From: Molanna angustata
Lineage: Eukaryota; Arthropoda; Insecta; Trichoptera; Molannidae
Direction: 5' to 3'
NCBI GenBank assembly: GCA_963576475.1
Contig: OY754982.1
Coordinates: forward strand, 9,092,261 to 9,156,260
DNA length: 64,000 nucleotides
Shown here: positions 12,701-27,700 of the stretch, in pieces
How positions within the stretch are numbered: the stretch's first letter is position 1
How the letters are laid out: every line of letters begins with the position of its first letter
The notes under the pieces: model-generated
Told to the model about the DNA's origin: nothing
Databases searched by the model: none
Seen by the model: the letters and a program-made list of their open reading frames with translations, nothing else
Program-made: the position numbers and the translations under genes

Positions 12701-15700
12701 CAAATAAATAAATATATAAATTATTCAGATTGCTGGTTAATAATAACGGGTACATCAATAGATTCTTTATTTATTTTTCAAACTCATCTTCCCACCTGTC
12801 ACATCAATTATACCCAGAAGGCATTGCAGTTCGTGCTTGAAAATAAATAGTTGTTTTAAAACTGAATACTCATGTTGGTTAGTGTAGAATCGTGTAGTCA
12901 AAATTGTTAAAAAGTGTGCTACAAAAAAAAAAAACTACGAAATTATCAATGTGAAATTTTGTTACTCTAAGCGACATCTTTAAATTAATTTGCCAACAAT
13001 CATAAAGTTTGGTATATGAAGGATCCATAGAGAACAAACTGAGGATGAATGCCAGCAATTCAAATGTCTTTGAAAAGAATGAAAGCAGAACAGCGTTTTA
13101 AATAAAATAAGAGAATGAATAATGGCTCGAGCAAGTCAACGAGTATATCTATCTGAGAAGCATGTTCAACGGAATGGACGGCCCGAAAATGATGCCGAAA
13201 GAAGAGTTATGGCAGGAAACAGAGTGAATGGAGCACTTAGAACAGTTATGAAAGATCGCAGCATATCAAAAGATCCCAAAATTTCCATTCATAACGCAAT
13301 CGTAGTGCTAACCTTGACGTATGCAAGTGAAACCTGGATATGTCAGAAGGCGCACGAAATCAGAATAAATGCAATTGAAATGAGATGGCTAAGACGAATT
13401 TGTAATAGAACGGTGTATGACAGTGTACAAAATGGGCACACAAGGAAAGAATGTAAGATGAGGAAAGATCTAATTAACAGAATGAAAGTATTGAGATAGT
13501 TTGGCCACTTGAGAAGAATGAATGAAGAACGCCTGACGAAGAAAATAATATATACAAGGCGGACAGGAATGGAATAAGAGGTCGGGGTCGTCAAAAAAAG
13601 GATGGCATGGTCATGTAAACGATATTCTGAAGGATGGAAATCGAACAACATACGAACATGTATGTATGAGACGATGTATGAATGTTGACGAGACGATGTA
13701 TGTATGTATGTAATCTTTTGAATTTCATGAGAAATGCAATAACTATAAAAGTATCTCTATAATTATTTAATTGTCTTTTAATCCTATAACATAAATCTTA
13801 TAGAAGACGTTTATATGTAATCCATTAATTGAGATCGATTTAAATCATTTATACATTATGTCCATTTTCCTTATAATGATAATATTTCAAAGAAATAAAA
13901 ATTGATAATATATTTTGACAAATAAAATCAATGACATTGATACATAATAGTCATCATGATAATGTTTTATATCAGACTGGTCTGACGTTAAAAAATCACG
14001 CGCCCTTGAGGTGAGATATTCACGAAAACGGCGCTATATAAATCATCCAAATTATTATATTATTATTATATTATTATCGGTTTAAAAAAGAATAAGAAAT
14101 GAGAGGAAGTATTATAATCTGTTTAAAAAAAGAATAAGAAATGAGAGGAAGTATTATAATCTGTTTAAAAATTATTTAGAAATGTGAGGAAGTATTATAA
14201 TCTGTTTAAAGAAGTATAAAAAATGAGAGGAAGTATTGTAATCTGTTTAAAAAATATTAAGAAATGAGAGGAAGTATTATAATCTGTTTAAAAAATATTA
14301 AGAAATGAGAGGAAGTATTATAATCTGTTTAAAAAATAATAAGCAATGAGAGGAAGTATTATATAAACTGTTTAAAAAAAAGAATAAGAAATGAGAGGAA
14401 ATATTATAATCTCGTCCCTCCACTGCAGGATGTAGGACTCATCCATACACTTTCATTTGTCTGTTCTGTATCTCCACATCAACATGATGGCTTCCAACAC
14501 TCATATTATTTATTATATTTTCCTATGTTCCTTATTTCAACGTGGTCGCAGCAGAGTTGAGATTCAATTTATAAAGCAACTCGCTCACGCGAGTCGCTAT
14601 TATCATAAATGAGATTGTGGTAAGTCGATACATTATAATCAAATACTGACTGTGTGTTGGGCAAATAATCGATGGTTCATGTTAAATAATGTGAATTTTT
14701 TTTAAAAACAAAGTTCATTGTTTTATTGCTAATTAATTGATTATCTAAATACATCGAACTTCGTATATTATAATCGTGAGAAATATCTTTGAACACGGAA
14801 CATTGATGTGACAATACCAAGTCTTATAATAATTCATAAGAAAATATAATAATGTGTAAATAATCATTTCGCAATATTCGTGTTTCACCTATATATAACT
14901 GAGACCGGATTCTTATATTATGTAATATATGTAGTAGAAATATAATTAAATATTTTACGGTTTAAAATTATTGGTGAATTGGCCTACATATAACATTTAT
15001 TGGATGAACAAGTCATAATATATGCCCCAAGGGCCAAATATTTTTGTGAATCAGTTTAGAATTTTCATGTTCGTATGGATATCCATTAGTTGATCTATCA
15101 TGAAGGTAGATGCCAACCTTTACAATCTTCCTCCACTGGCCGATTGTTAAGGCTTTCTGCAAGAAAATACCGTAGTCTTGTCAATGATATATAAAAATAA
15201 TTGATACGTTGCTAGTCTTTAAATTCCCTAAACAAAAAGTAAGGCGCATACCTCATTTAATTCTTATCGTACATTAGTTACACGCAAGATCGGACGTATT
15301 GTCATAGTCAAAATATCATCTTGTATGGTGAAAACATGTAAAAAGGAACGATCAGATAACTATATCATTTAATGCAGCATAGTTTTAAAAGAGATTAGTC
15401 AAGTCATATTCGCTTGTAGTTATGTAGAGGGATTCTGTTGCTGTATTAGCTTTTTCACACAGCTTTAACTATATAAATTCGCCTCTTTCACAGTCATTAT
15501 TAGGTGTATATAAATTTATAAAACAGCGTGTAAACAGATGTTATAATAAGATGTTTAGATACAGATCAAATCCAGTTAAGATCATTTATGTGACAAACAA
15601 AAATATTACTCGAGTTTCTAGTATTAATATCAATTTAAGTATAATCCAAGATATCTTATCTTACACGTGCTAGAACAAGATTACCGGTGTGAGAGGAGTT

Positions 15701-18700
15701 TATGCGCAAACAATGTCACTTAGACTGACACAACTTCATAAATGTATTTCTGATTCATGTAATAGCAATTTATTAAGTATGGCATAATACTTCTTGGAAA
15801 TATTATGAATGTGATAACTTGGGTAATACTTTCTCCTAACAGATCTCAAACCGGTTTTAATATTACGATTTTAAGTGCAACGGAATGTTTGATGTCATAA
15901 TAAAAAGTCGCATTAATGCCGCGTTTTTGTACGGTTTGGTGGTCATCTTTTTAGTTTAATAAAACCAATTGTTTTGTTTGAACATTTTTCATAAAAAAAA
16001 TTCTTAGTATTTGCTATGGAGTTCCATCAGGAATTTTCCGTTAAGAAGTCAAATAAAGGAAAATAATTAAGGGACCATTTAAACCTTAACACCCCAATTT
16101 CAAATCAAATTCTTCAAATATTGAGAAAACTTACTATATACCTTTTACCATAAACAAGAAAATACCTCCCATTGCATTAAATATTAAAATACACTCAAAA
16201 AATTGTTCTACAAAAGTATTGACATGTAAAAATAACGATTGTCTATGTATAACAAATAAAAATGAAATTAAATATTTAGGAGTAATAATTGACAGTAACC
16301 TTAAATGGAAAACTCAAATAAATAATACTATAAACAGATTAAGAAAGCTTATTTACATATTTATCAACCTTAGAAACATTCTCAATTTAAAATTACTTAA
16401 AAATGTGTATTACGCTTTCGCCCATTCAATAATGCAATATGGCATTGTTGCATGGGGGGGGGGGGGGCGTATAAAACATCCATTTTGCCTCTAGAAATTA
16501 CGCAAAGGTTGATAATAAAAATTATAAATAAAAAACCATCTGACTACCCAACTTTGCAACTATTTCGTGATTTTCAAGTGCCATCTTTTAAAAATATCTA
16601 TAAAAAAAATGTGCTATTTCAAATACATAAGGACATTGGAAGGTCGCACCATGCCTTTGTACGTGTGGCGAGTGATAGACATAATATAGTGGGTCAACTG
16701 TGTACCCCATTAACACATACAAGTTTTGCACAGCACTACTACACGTACAATGGGGTGGTGTGGTTCAACCAACTTGAAACAGATTTGAGACTGGCAATTG
16801 AACATAATGATTTTAAAAAAAAAATAAAGAATAAATCACACTTATTATTTGACTGATATGTAAATTATATTAACTTCTTTTAGTATAGATAATAATTATG
16901 TATGTATAATATTTTGTGTATTCTGTATTAAATTGTCTCCTTTACACACGAGTGCTTGCACTCTAGTAAAGGGTAAATATGTTTTGTCTTACTGTGAATC
17001 TTTTCTATATAGTTTGTTTGTTTTATATTTTGTATATGTTATTGTAAACTTAATAAAAAAAAAAAAATGTTAAACAGAGTGTTTTTAGAAAAAAAAACCA
17101 TAAGTATTTTCAACATTTCTCTAGTCACACAATTTCAAAATTCAGTCTTAATTCCCTTAAAAAAAATTAAAAATATCCTTTTTTACATAATTTTTTTAAA
17201 TTAGTCCATAAAAATGTGTCGTAGAGAAATAAATCTTTAAGTGCTTAAAGAGTGCATAAAATCAAATTGAATGACCGATAAAGTTTATTCATTTCAACTA
17301 AGGTTTGTTATTAAAATGCAATATGTCAACAAACTTTGGGTTACCGATAATTGAAATCACGTATAAACCTTTTTTAATGAACGCGATAGTCTTACTAACA
17401 CGTAACTTCATAGTGCATTAGGCGGTTTTTATATATCATGTTTTTAGTCACTAGATTTAGCGTTATAATGTCCTCTAAGTATACCTATAATAATTTTTGA
17501 TAATAGGCACTTTCTAAATCCTAGGATCTTGAAGCTTGTTGTGTATGTATTTATGTGGTAATAAAACAAAACTAAGATACATATTGTTTTTATTTTAATG
17601 AATTTATACAATGAAAATGCTTTTATAGTATATTGAAAAAAAAATTTACCCACTGACTACAATAATAAAGAGTGGGTTGTGGCCTGCGCTATACTCCTCA
17701 CAGTCCTCACTACCAAGTCACTCCACAAAGTATTCAAATTTTGTGTGGATAATTTTCAGCATTTTCATTCAATAAGTTTGTTGAATTGTTTTTTATTTAA
17801 ATATTTTATTATGAAAACTTGATATTTATTCAATGCCATTTTATGAAATCGACGTGCCTTTTTACCAAATTGACAGTAAAAAATTCGAATTTTAAGTTTC
17901 CAGAGTTTGGGGTAACTTTGAAATATTTGACAGTAAAAAAAAATTGAGAAGCACTGTTCAGATATCCTTCAAAATCTAATGGGTCTATAAATGAGTATTG
18001 GACATGCAAATTTGCGAAAATCGAATGAGTACTTTAATCTATAATCGATAAAGTAGAATTCAAGAATTGTCGATCGACAAACCAAACTTAGTAAAATATG
18101 TGTTTTAAACTCGATGTATGTATGTAGGTACCTATTTTTTACGAAACTTTGAACTGAGTCACATTAATTCTCACCGTGCGATATATACTTAGAGATCATA
18201 GAATCTGAAAATATATGCTTTGTTTCACAGTCATATAAACATTTATATGACTGTAAATTAAATTAAATTAATCCATTAAAAAATAAAAAGGGGATTTACT
18301 GTCACCAAAGGCCACTGAGGCTTTTATTTAACAATGTAATGTAATACCCATTAAATGCACCTAATAAATTTTAATAAATTAAAGATAATATTTATGATCT
18401 GTTATTGTTTAATTGTAATCTAGAGCAGTATAATTATTTGTCTTCATACTTTTCATTATAGGTGTCAATTAAGCAGATCCGATACTAGATAATTTTTGCA
18501 CAACTGTTTTAAATCGTATTTTTGGTATAATATTAAAATAAATAACGTGTATTTAATATAACACATAATAAATAATGAGTAAAAGCGCCCTTGGAATGTT
18601 TTTTTTTTACCATAAAATGGCGCTATATAATGATTATTATTATAATTAATAAATAATTAAAATATAAAAAAGATTAATAATAAGTACAATGAATATTAGA

Positions 18701-21700
18701 AGTATAACCAATTGTTTATAAAGCAGACACAAACGTAAACTGTAAGTGAGGGCAGTAAATCTGAGAGACCCCTCACCCTTCTCTCTCGTTTAAGGCCACA
18801 CAAGCACTCAAATGTTATTGACATTGTCGTCTAGAAACTAGAGACAGCGATAAACTATAGAAATGTCTACAGCTTGACAGTTCCAGAATCATAATATTTG
18901 AAATTTTTTTCGATAAAAAATTATTCTGAAATTTACGGGATTCCCTCGTCATCCGTTTAGTTTGTTACATGTTAACAATAATTTAGCAAACATATTGTTT
19001 TACTGTTTTAGTATTTTAAATTTGTTTCATGATTTTTTTTCATGATTAAATGCACTATGAAGTTATGTGTTAGTAAGGGTAAATATTGCGTGCATTAAAA
19101 AGGATTGATACGTGATTTAAATTATCGGAAACCAAAAATTTGTTGATTTTATTGCATTTCAAGAACAAACCTGACTTGAAATGAAGAAAACTATCTTGAT
19201 TTTATGCAATTTTTAAGCACACAAAAGATTTATTTCTCTACGACATATAAGTAGCTATGTAGTTATTTAAAAATAAATGCTGTAAAAAAGGATATTTTAA
19301 TATTTTTTTTGGGAAATATTTGCTAAATTTTAAAATAATGTGTCAAAAAATTACTAGAGAAATGCTAATGAAGAAAATAATGGTATTTTTTTAAACACAC
19401 TGCTTATTTGGGGAATTATATTTCCAATTGTGGTGTTTAGGTTTATACGCCCTCTTGAAATAATCTATATTTGCCGCTAACTGTAACATTTTTAACTTGT
19501 ATGTTTTGGCGCCGCTACTGGGCTATTGCATCAATTGCATTATGCTCGCTGCGTCTCTGATATTTATGGGCATTTAGATGGGTCGGTGGCAGAGCAGAGA
19601 GCGCGCTGGGCTAGTAATCCAGTGGTCGCGAGTTCGAATCCTGCCTCGACCGATTTCGTTCACCTAAGCACAAGCATTTTATTTGCTTATTTTAGGGAAC
19701 GTAGGAAGATGTATATGTACTTGTTTAACAAGGACATATTCATTTAAAAAAATAAATAAAAAAATAAAAAATTGATAATTACCTAATCAATAATTATTGC
19801 AATTTAAATTGGAAGGCGATTATTTCTCTGATATTAAAATATATATTTTTTTTACTCAATACATATTCATTCTCTGGTATCGAACAGAGTCAAACATCCA
19901 TTATTTGATTATTATTGGATTAGCAGTCTTGTTTATCTTATAATAACAATATTATTATTGTTTATCTAATAACAAAAGTTTCATTAAAAAAACACTCATG
20001 CGAACCATTTATTCTGTGTACTCCTTTTTTTAACCGACTTCCAAAAACTACAAGGACATATTCATTTTTTATTTATTTAAAAACTATAATATTTAGCATA
20101 ATCTTCACATTTATAAAATATACATAATGGTATAGATGTGACTGCATCTTTATATAATATCGTTTTCATCCATTTAATCGTTGCAACGATTACCAACGCA
20201 CATATTAACAAGGACATATTATTTTTTTATAAAAAAACTATGTTGTATTTTTATTCAACGGAAAATCTTTCCTTCGAGCTGTGGGGCACCAGATTATAAT
20301 AGTGCTTCCACTATTTTCTACTATAAGAGCCGGGTAATCGAAAATACAACAGGCAACAATAACATCTCACATAGTTCTGCAATGAGGTTCACCACTCATT
20401 CTGAATGTTGTGCCTTTTTAGGTGAGACGAGACTGGCGTGTGGGGTTACATAAGATAATATAATATGGGGATACATACATACATGAGTTAAACAATATTA
20501 TTATTTTTCATTTTCAGCCATAAACGTGTATGGATATGTTTTGTACATCGGTGGTGGACTTGCCGTTGTTGTGATGTTATTGCTGTACTTGGACACCGTC
20601 AACTATGTCATGAAACATTCCTCTACATCTGTCAAGACTCATACTGCTTTTGTCCTGAGTGTTTATCTTGTGAGTATCAATTTTATTTTGAAACACTGCA
20701 GCTTATCCAACTGTCGATTCGTTCAAGAGAATTTATTTCTTGCGTCGTATTACGGGGGTTGTTTGAGAAAAATATAAGAAAAAGTTGAGGTTTCGTATGC
20801 AGTGTTCTCGCAGTACAGGACTTTACCTTTTTCTTACATTTTCTTAAATACGACCTTTAGTCTTGTGTGAGAGAATTGTATGCAGAGTTTTTGCACGTTT
20901 TTCCAACTTTGAAGTAAAAAAATACCAACCTAGAAGCTTCGCAGCATATACATATGTTCTATGTATAGATTTACTCAGAATTCGGAGTAGAACTTTTAGG
21001 GTAGGTTTTTTCAACCTTAGTTATAGTTATCATTACCACTGGTTACTACAAAAAAGGGTTTTTTCTAGATAATTTGATTTTACATAGTAAATACATATAT
21101 TATAGTAGCTCATCTCAAACTTTATTTAACGATTATTTAAAAATTGAATATAGTGACGACATCGTTTCATTTAATTTGTAAGGCAATTTACACTACATAA
21201 TATCTACGGGGACTCAATAGTTTGATACTTAATCTCCAAACATGCATCATGATGTATTATTTATATTCTGAGTAGGAAAAATGGACTGACCTCCACTCTA
21301 TCCTATCCTGACATACATACCTTTATGTTTTATATAGAAAACAAAATATCTTTAAATATGTATTCATTTGTGTTTAAGTATTTTTATATTTTTCGAGTTC
21401 TGATGATGGAACTCACGAGAAAAAATATCAAACTCCCCGGAAAAATGCCTCACTTCGATTCATACAAAATTTGCTGACTACGACATCTAGTATATTATAA
21501 TAAAAATCTATGTTTTGATGATATTAATGATTCGTGTGCCGTAAATTTTCCACCACTAAGCAAACTGTCAAAAAATTCAACATTTGACTTTTCGTGAAAT
21601 GTAATTTTCATAATACATCGGATAAAACAAGCCTACAATAATTAAAACGGTTATAAATAATAACAAGAGTAGTATTAATTTTGACAGTATCTATGTAATT

Positions 21701-24700
21701 TAAAGAATTATTGTCTCTGGGTACAATAATTTGACAAATCTCTGGGGTATTCATAGATAATAAGCATTTCAGGATTGTAAAATGTAATAAAAAGCGTGCA
21801 TTATAATTTGATAACCATTTTTCGCGGACAGATGTTCCCAAAAGTTTCATGTCAATGTTTAATAAACGCTTTTATGATCGATATAAATAATATGACCTAT
21901 GACGTATCCTTATAAAATATAATGTAGGTACAGTCCAAATTGTGTATAATACGATTACTTGTTGATACAATCCGTATAAATTATACTAGCTGATTAGTTT
22001 GTATACACTTCGGCTACTGTAGGATAGTGGAAAGTCGTTTGTGTATTGAAATGTAGAAAATCACTTATATAATTAAAAGGCCGTCCATAGCTAAATATCC
22101 ATACAAAATCTATATATTAGTAGTTGCATGTCACACATGAGATCCAACTGTCGATGGCGATAATATGTAGAGTTGAAGAATACTTATTTAACTAAATCCA
22201 CATTATTGAATATTTAAAGATATTTTGTTTTTCTATACAAAACACGTATTTCAGGATAGGATATTATGGAATCAGTCCTTTTTTCCTACCCCGAATAGAT
22301 AAACGGCTTGGTGGTATGTAAGATTGTATGAAGCTTAAGTAACAAACTATAAGAATCCCCGTAGATATTACCCCCTATTTAGTAACTATTGTAACTAAAA
22401 TAGGAACGTTCTAAAATTATAGATTTTAGATTTACGGTCTAATTTTAGCGTTATAAAATATAAATTTGGACTAAATGGAATAGGAACGTACCTATATTGG
22501 CCGGAATATTCTTAAAAAAGTTCCTGAATTAGATGTATTTTGAAAAATTATGAAAATTTCATAATTTTTATAATTATTCATAATACATCAGATTCAGTAA
22601 CTTTTTAAGAACGTTCCGGCCAGTAAAGGTACATTCCTATTCCATTTGGCATTTAGTCCAAACTTATATTTTATAACGCTGAAATAAGACAGTAAATCTA
22701 AAATCTAAAATTTTAGAACGTTCCTATTTTAGTTACAATAGTTACTGAATAGGGGGTATTATGTAAGTAGTTTGCCATACGAATTGTATAAAAGGAGGTC
22801 GTCACTATATTTATATTTTACAAAAAAAATGTTCAAGAAGTTTGCAATGTACTCGTGAAATGTGTGTATATTTTTTAGAAAATAAAATTATATAGTTGGG
22901 GTGTTTCGGAGTTTTGTTTTGTCAAAAAAATATATTAGTCCTAATAAAAAAAGTTTGAGAAACTCTGAAACTTTTTCATAATTTTTTTTTTGAGATTATA
23001 TTTGTCATTCTTGCTTTTATGATTTTCGAGACGTGTGAAAATATAATTTGCCGTACAACTTTGCCATAGAAATCAAATGTCGATTTCCCTGAATGTAACT
23101 AAAATTCGAAATTATAAGTATAAAAGTTATAAGGTATAAGATTTATATACTTTCTAAAATTTTGGGTTCTGTGCATCAAGTGGGTCAAAAGTTATAAGGG
23201 ACACACAATAAATGTTCATTCATATAATATAATATGACATATATTATATGCTGCGAAAACTCTAAGTTGGTGTTTTTTTGACTTCAAAGTTGAAATAAAC
23301 CATAAAAAATGTAGACCTGGCGATACCAAACTATGTCAAGAGATATGTTAAGAGAAATAAATTCTTCTGAACAAATCGACGATTGGAAAATGATTCCTTT
23401 CTGTCTGGACTCTGCAACTATTTTAAATTCAATCGAGTCTTGTTTTAGGGAGTATACGATCATCTTGGTACACGGTATAAACTGTGCAAAGAAAAATTAA
23501 AAATTATTAGTTCTAAGACCGATTATATTGTTGCTTGAACAAATATTTTGTTTGAGATATGAATTACGTTTATCTTAAAAAGTACTCGACACGAGGCCTT
23601 TGTGTAGAAGGTTTTTGATACACTTTGTGTAGAATATTTATCATCGGCAGGAAATATTATGTTGTGTGTGTTCTTAGTCAATTACTCAGTAATTCTATCC
23701 ATGGAGCTCCTAAACATACCATAATAATGTATGACGCCCTTCGGAATGGTTTTGAGCAAACAACACATAAGACGGTCTCTGACTTGGTAATTGTCTCTTG
23801 TTATGAGGTTTCTGTTGATGATTACTTTTTTATTTTATTTATTTATTAATAATATAAAGATGAAGTTACAATTCAATTACATACCTACTATAAGATACCT
23901 AAGTATATGTGTACATATAAGTGTGTGTAAGTGTGTAATTGAGAGAAGTCCTGTGCCGAGGTGTTCATTTGACAGTTCGTTTGAACAGTTGTGTGACATA
24001 AGTAGTAGGTATATTATGCATAAAGTTCTTAAATTAAATTATACATTAAATTGATATTGAGAAAGAAAATATGAAAGTTAATTATATTTGATTAGGAGTA
24101 CCTAATTATGATCAGCCCCCCCCTAGACAACGTGTCATTTAGCTCAAGAAAAGAAACAGATTGGCATCCAAACGAGGTGACATACATTACAGTAGAACTA
24201 TGTTTTGTTTTATTTTATCAATGATGACGGTGGTGTTATATGAGAACTCTATCTCAAGGTTTTATACAAATCAAATTACTGTGACGATTGCACAAAGATT
24301 TATTTATTTATTTATTTTAGCTTGATCAGGCCCTAATCAACTGATGTAAGGCAGTATTTGCATATACAAAAAAAATCAACAGTTTTTTGTGTACTAATTT
24401 ATTTTTACTAATTTAAGCAAATATTTCATTTTTATTTGTGTCAGTTGATAATGGCTTAACGATCCGAAAAGATTGTCCTTTAAAAGGAAATAAATTATTG
24501 TGGAACTTAAAGATTGATTAGATTTTTATAAAACCCCGGAATAAGTAACCTTTTGCGTCCTTTTTACTCCTCTCTACCCCAAAGGGATATAGTGGGGAGT
24601 TATGAATGCGCAATTTATGAATTCGGTATGAATGAATGAAAACGTCACGTCCGTGTATCCCCACACACAGGTCTCGTATCACTAAAAAAATCTATTTTTT

Positions 24701-27700
24701 TATGTTCTTTTGATTCGAAAAAAATTGAAAATATAAAAAAAATTTAATTTTTCGAGATGTTATTTTAACTGTTACATTTTGGATTACCCGGCTCTTACGG
24801 GACACTCTAAAACGATAATATAGAAAAGAGTATAATCAGGATTTTAAATGTTAAAGGTTATAATAATTATTTTACACGCATTTTTCAAGAACTCACTATT
24901 ATCAAAACGACTTTATTAACCACTAATTTAACAACAAATCCATCAAAACTTATTCTACAAACTGCAATAATTGGTTAGGTAAACTATCCTATTTCTTCCT
25001 TCTAGTCCATCTCAGTTTCTTCTTTCTTTACCATATCCTATTCCCTACTTCTCGAACCTCAAGAATTATAGACATCACAACAATTGTATCTGCAATGCCC
25101 CACCAGGGAAAAAACCTGTGCCGGGGCCAATGCATCTCGAAGCAGTAACACTGTAAATGTGAATACCAATATAAGTCGTATATAAAAATGCATCTATGTA
25201 ATATTACAAATCAAATAAAAATATACAAAAAAATATAATCCCTTTCAAATGAAAAAAGGATCATCAAATTCGGATAACGTGGTACAGAATTATTATTAAT
25301 TGCAGACGACTTTGCAAATTGAAGAGTTTGATGTATTTTTATCGTGAGTTCCATCATCATAACTCGAAATATATAAAAAAAAAACACTTAAACACAGATT
25401 AATACATATTTTAAGAAACTTTGTTTTCTATATAAAACATGTAGGTATGTAGGGGAGGACGGGGTTCAAAGTGCCGGGGGTATGTTGTTCCGATACAAAT
25501 AACTTCGCGAAGAAAAGAGATAGCAGTACGTGTAAAGTACATCGTAAAACGTCATACCATAGCGCTGTTGCGGCAGCCATTTTAGTAATGCTGTGACAGC
25601 GAACAAGAGTGGTTGGCGCTTGACTATACTCAAATGTCACGTAAGTAAATATTATCGTACTTAAACTTTTTGGTCTATTTCAGTCAATTTTGTAGCTATT
25701 TATGTGTGAATTTCATTTATCAATTGGAAAAAGTATAAAGAATGTTGTTTTAATATCATTGATGGTCTTTTGTGACCGATTACAATCAGAATTTGATATG
25801 ACTTTGATAATGGAATTTGGGGTTCAAAGTTCCGATAGTTGGGGGCTGGTTGTGCCGCGGAACAACGTACCCCACGATAAAGGAGCTAATTCATATAATT
25901 TAAAAATTGTTTTAGGATGAGAAACTACAAAAGGAAAACGGAACGGGGTAAGACTTCTGTGGAACTTCTGCAACGGGCAGCTGATGCTGTTATTAAAGAT
26001 GGTCGGAAGCTCAAAACGGTAGCTCGGGAACTAGAGATCTGTCATATGACGTTATTTCGTTACGTCAGAAAATTAAAAGCTGGTGTAACACCAACTGTGG
26101 GCTATTATTCAAGACAAGTGTTCCACCACGACCGTGAAGAGGCAATGGCTAAATATTTGCAGAAATGTGCCTCGATTTACTTTGGTCTCCTGCCAGAAGA
26201 AGTGAGGAAGTTGGCATACAATTGTGCCGTGAAATTTGATATGCCTAACATTCCAGCCTCATGGCATAAAAATCAAGAAGCTGGTGCTGATTGGTTCACG
26301 GGTTTTCTGAAAAGAAACCCGTCTTTGTCCATAAGAACGCCTGAAGCGACAAGTGCAGGCCGCGCATCGTCTTTTAACCGGCACAATGTTCGTGAATTCT
26401 TTGCGAAGCTAGGAGATGTCATACTGAAACATAATCTACTACCATCAAGAATATGGAACTTGGACGAAACTGGAGTGACCACTGTACTAAAACCAAAAAA
26501 AATAGTGGCTACAAAGGGGGTGAAACAGGTGGGTGCTATTGTATCTGCGGAGCGAGGAACCTTAGTTACCGTCGAATTAGCAGCAAGTGCATCTGGGAAC
26601 ACTATACCGCCCATGTTTATTTTCCCACGCCTTAAATACAAAGACTTATTCCTTCGTGATGGACCCCCTGAGAGCATTGGAGCTGGAAATAGTTCTGGGT
26701 GGATGACGACAACAGAGTTCCTCATCTATATGGATCACTTTATTAAGCACACGAAGCCTACTCCTGATGATCCTGTACTGTTACTGCTTGATAACCATTC
26801 ATCACACGTCGACATTGATGTGGTTGAAAAAGCAAAGACTAATTCGGTTATAATGTTATCTTTCCCGCCGCATTGTACACATAATTTGCAACCCCTGGAT
26901 GTTGGCGTGAATGGGCCGTTTAAAACCTACTGCGCGAAAGCAGAATCAAACTGGCTACACAACAATCCAGGCAAGACAATGTCAATTTATGAGATACCCG
27001 GAATTGTAAAGAATGCTTGGCCCCTAGCAGCAACTCCTACTAACATCATAAATGCGTTTAAGAAGGCAGGTATAAGCCCATACAATCCCGACATATTCAC
27101 GGATGAGGATTTTGCTCCATCTTTCGTAACTGATCGTCCAATGGCTATCAATATATATCGTCCAAATGATACTAATACGCTTCAGGAAACTGATATAAAT
27201 GAAGAACCCCGTATTCAGGAAACAGTAGAAGTTGAAGAACCCCAGGTGGAGCATATGGAAGCCATCCAGAATAGTGAGCCACGCCAAATAACGCCAGAAT
27301 TAATGCATATGGACGAACTTCAGCCAGGGCCTTCAAATATTTCAAACATCTCAACCAATGTTCTCATTCAATCCACGTCAGACATATTTTCTCCTGAAGC
27401 TGTCAAACCCTTACCAAAAGCGCCGCCAAGGTTGTCTACAACATCTAGGCGTCGAATAAGAAAATCAGCAATATTAACAGACACGCCGGAAAAGAATGCT
27501 TTAGCTGAAGAAAAGGCAAGAAAAGAGAAGAGCAAAAGTAAGACTAAGGCAATGGAAAAACGAATTGGAAATGGAAAAGGAACCAGAAAGGGCAAAGGAA
27601 AGAATAAAATCAATCATACGAACGTTAAACAAGTTGTAAAACGGAAAGTTCTCCAAGACAATGATCCCGAAAGTGATATAAATGATAGTCTCGAATGGTA

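Larger units (their letters stand above)
16071..17474 (-). mobile_element. TTAA-flanked MITE split by a LINE
   Basis: Minus-strand copy of the 12158 element; preceded by TTAA at 16067. Its 3' and 5' parts lie at 16071-16120 and 17067-17474, the gap being the 946-bp LINE. Confidence 0.62.
23388..25309. other. Intron 2 stretch with small repeat scraps
   Basis: TTTATTTATTTATT tracts at 23830-23850 and 24300-24318 look like minus-strand LINE tails without a coding part. Otherwise only the scraps at 24106 and 24561. Confidence 0.35.

Noticed and set aside
14080..14412. CRISPR-like array
   Set aside because: The 41-43 bp units are directly adjacent, with no unique spacers and no cas genes, in a eukaryotic intron: a minisatellite.
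19581..19655. tRNA-like sequence
   Set aside because: The same tRNA-like head plus identical non-tRNA body recurs at 61, 32731, 38188 and 47124; it is a SINE family.
22371..22756. Bacterial-style transcription terminator or microRNA precursor
   Set aside because: The fold spans 386 bp with TA-flanked ends, which fits a foldback MITE better than either alternative.
26273..26725. 150-codon minus-strand frame inside the transposase
   Set aside because: A shadow of the transposase reading frame, without domain similarity. The smaller frames at 26453, 27024, 27172 and 27368 are rejected for the same reason.
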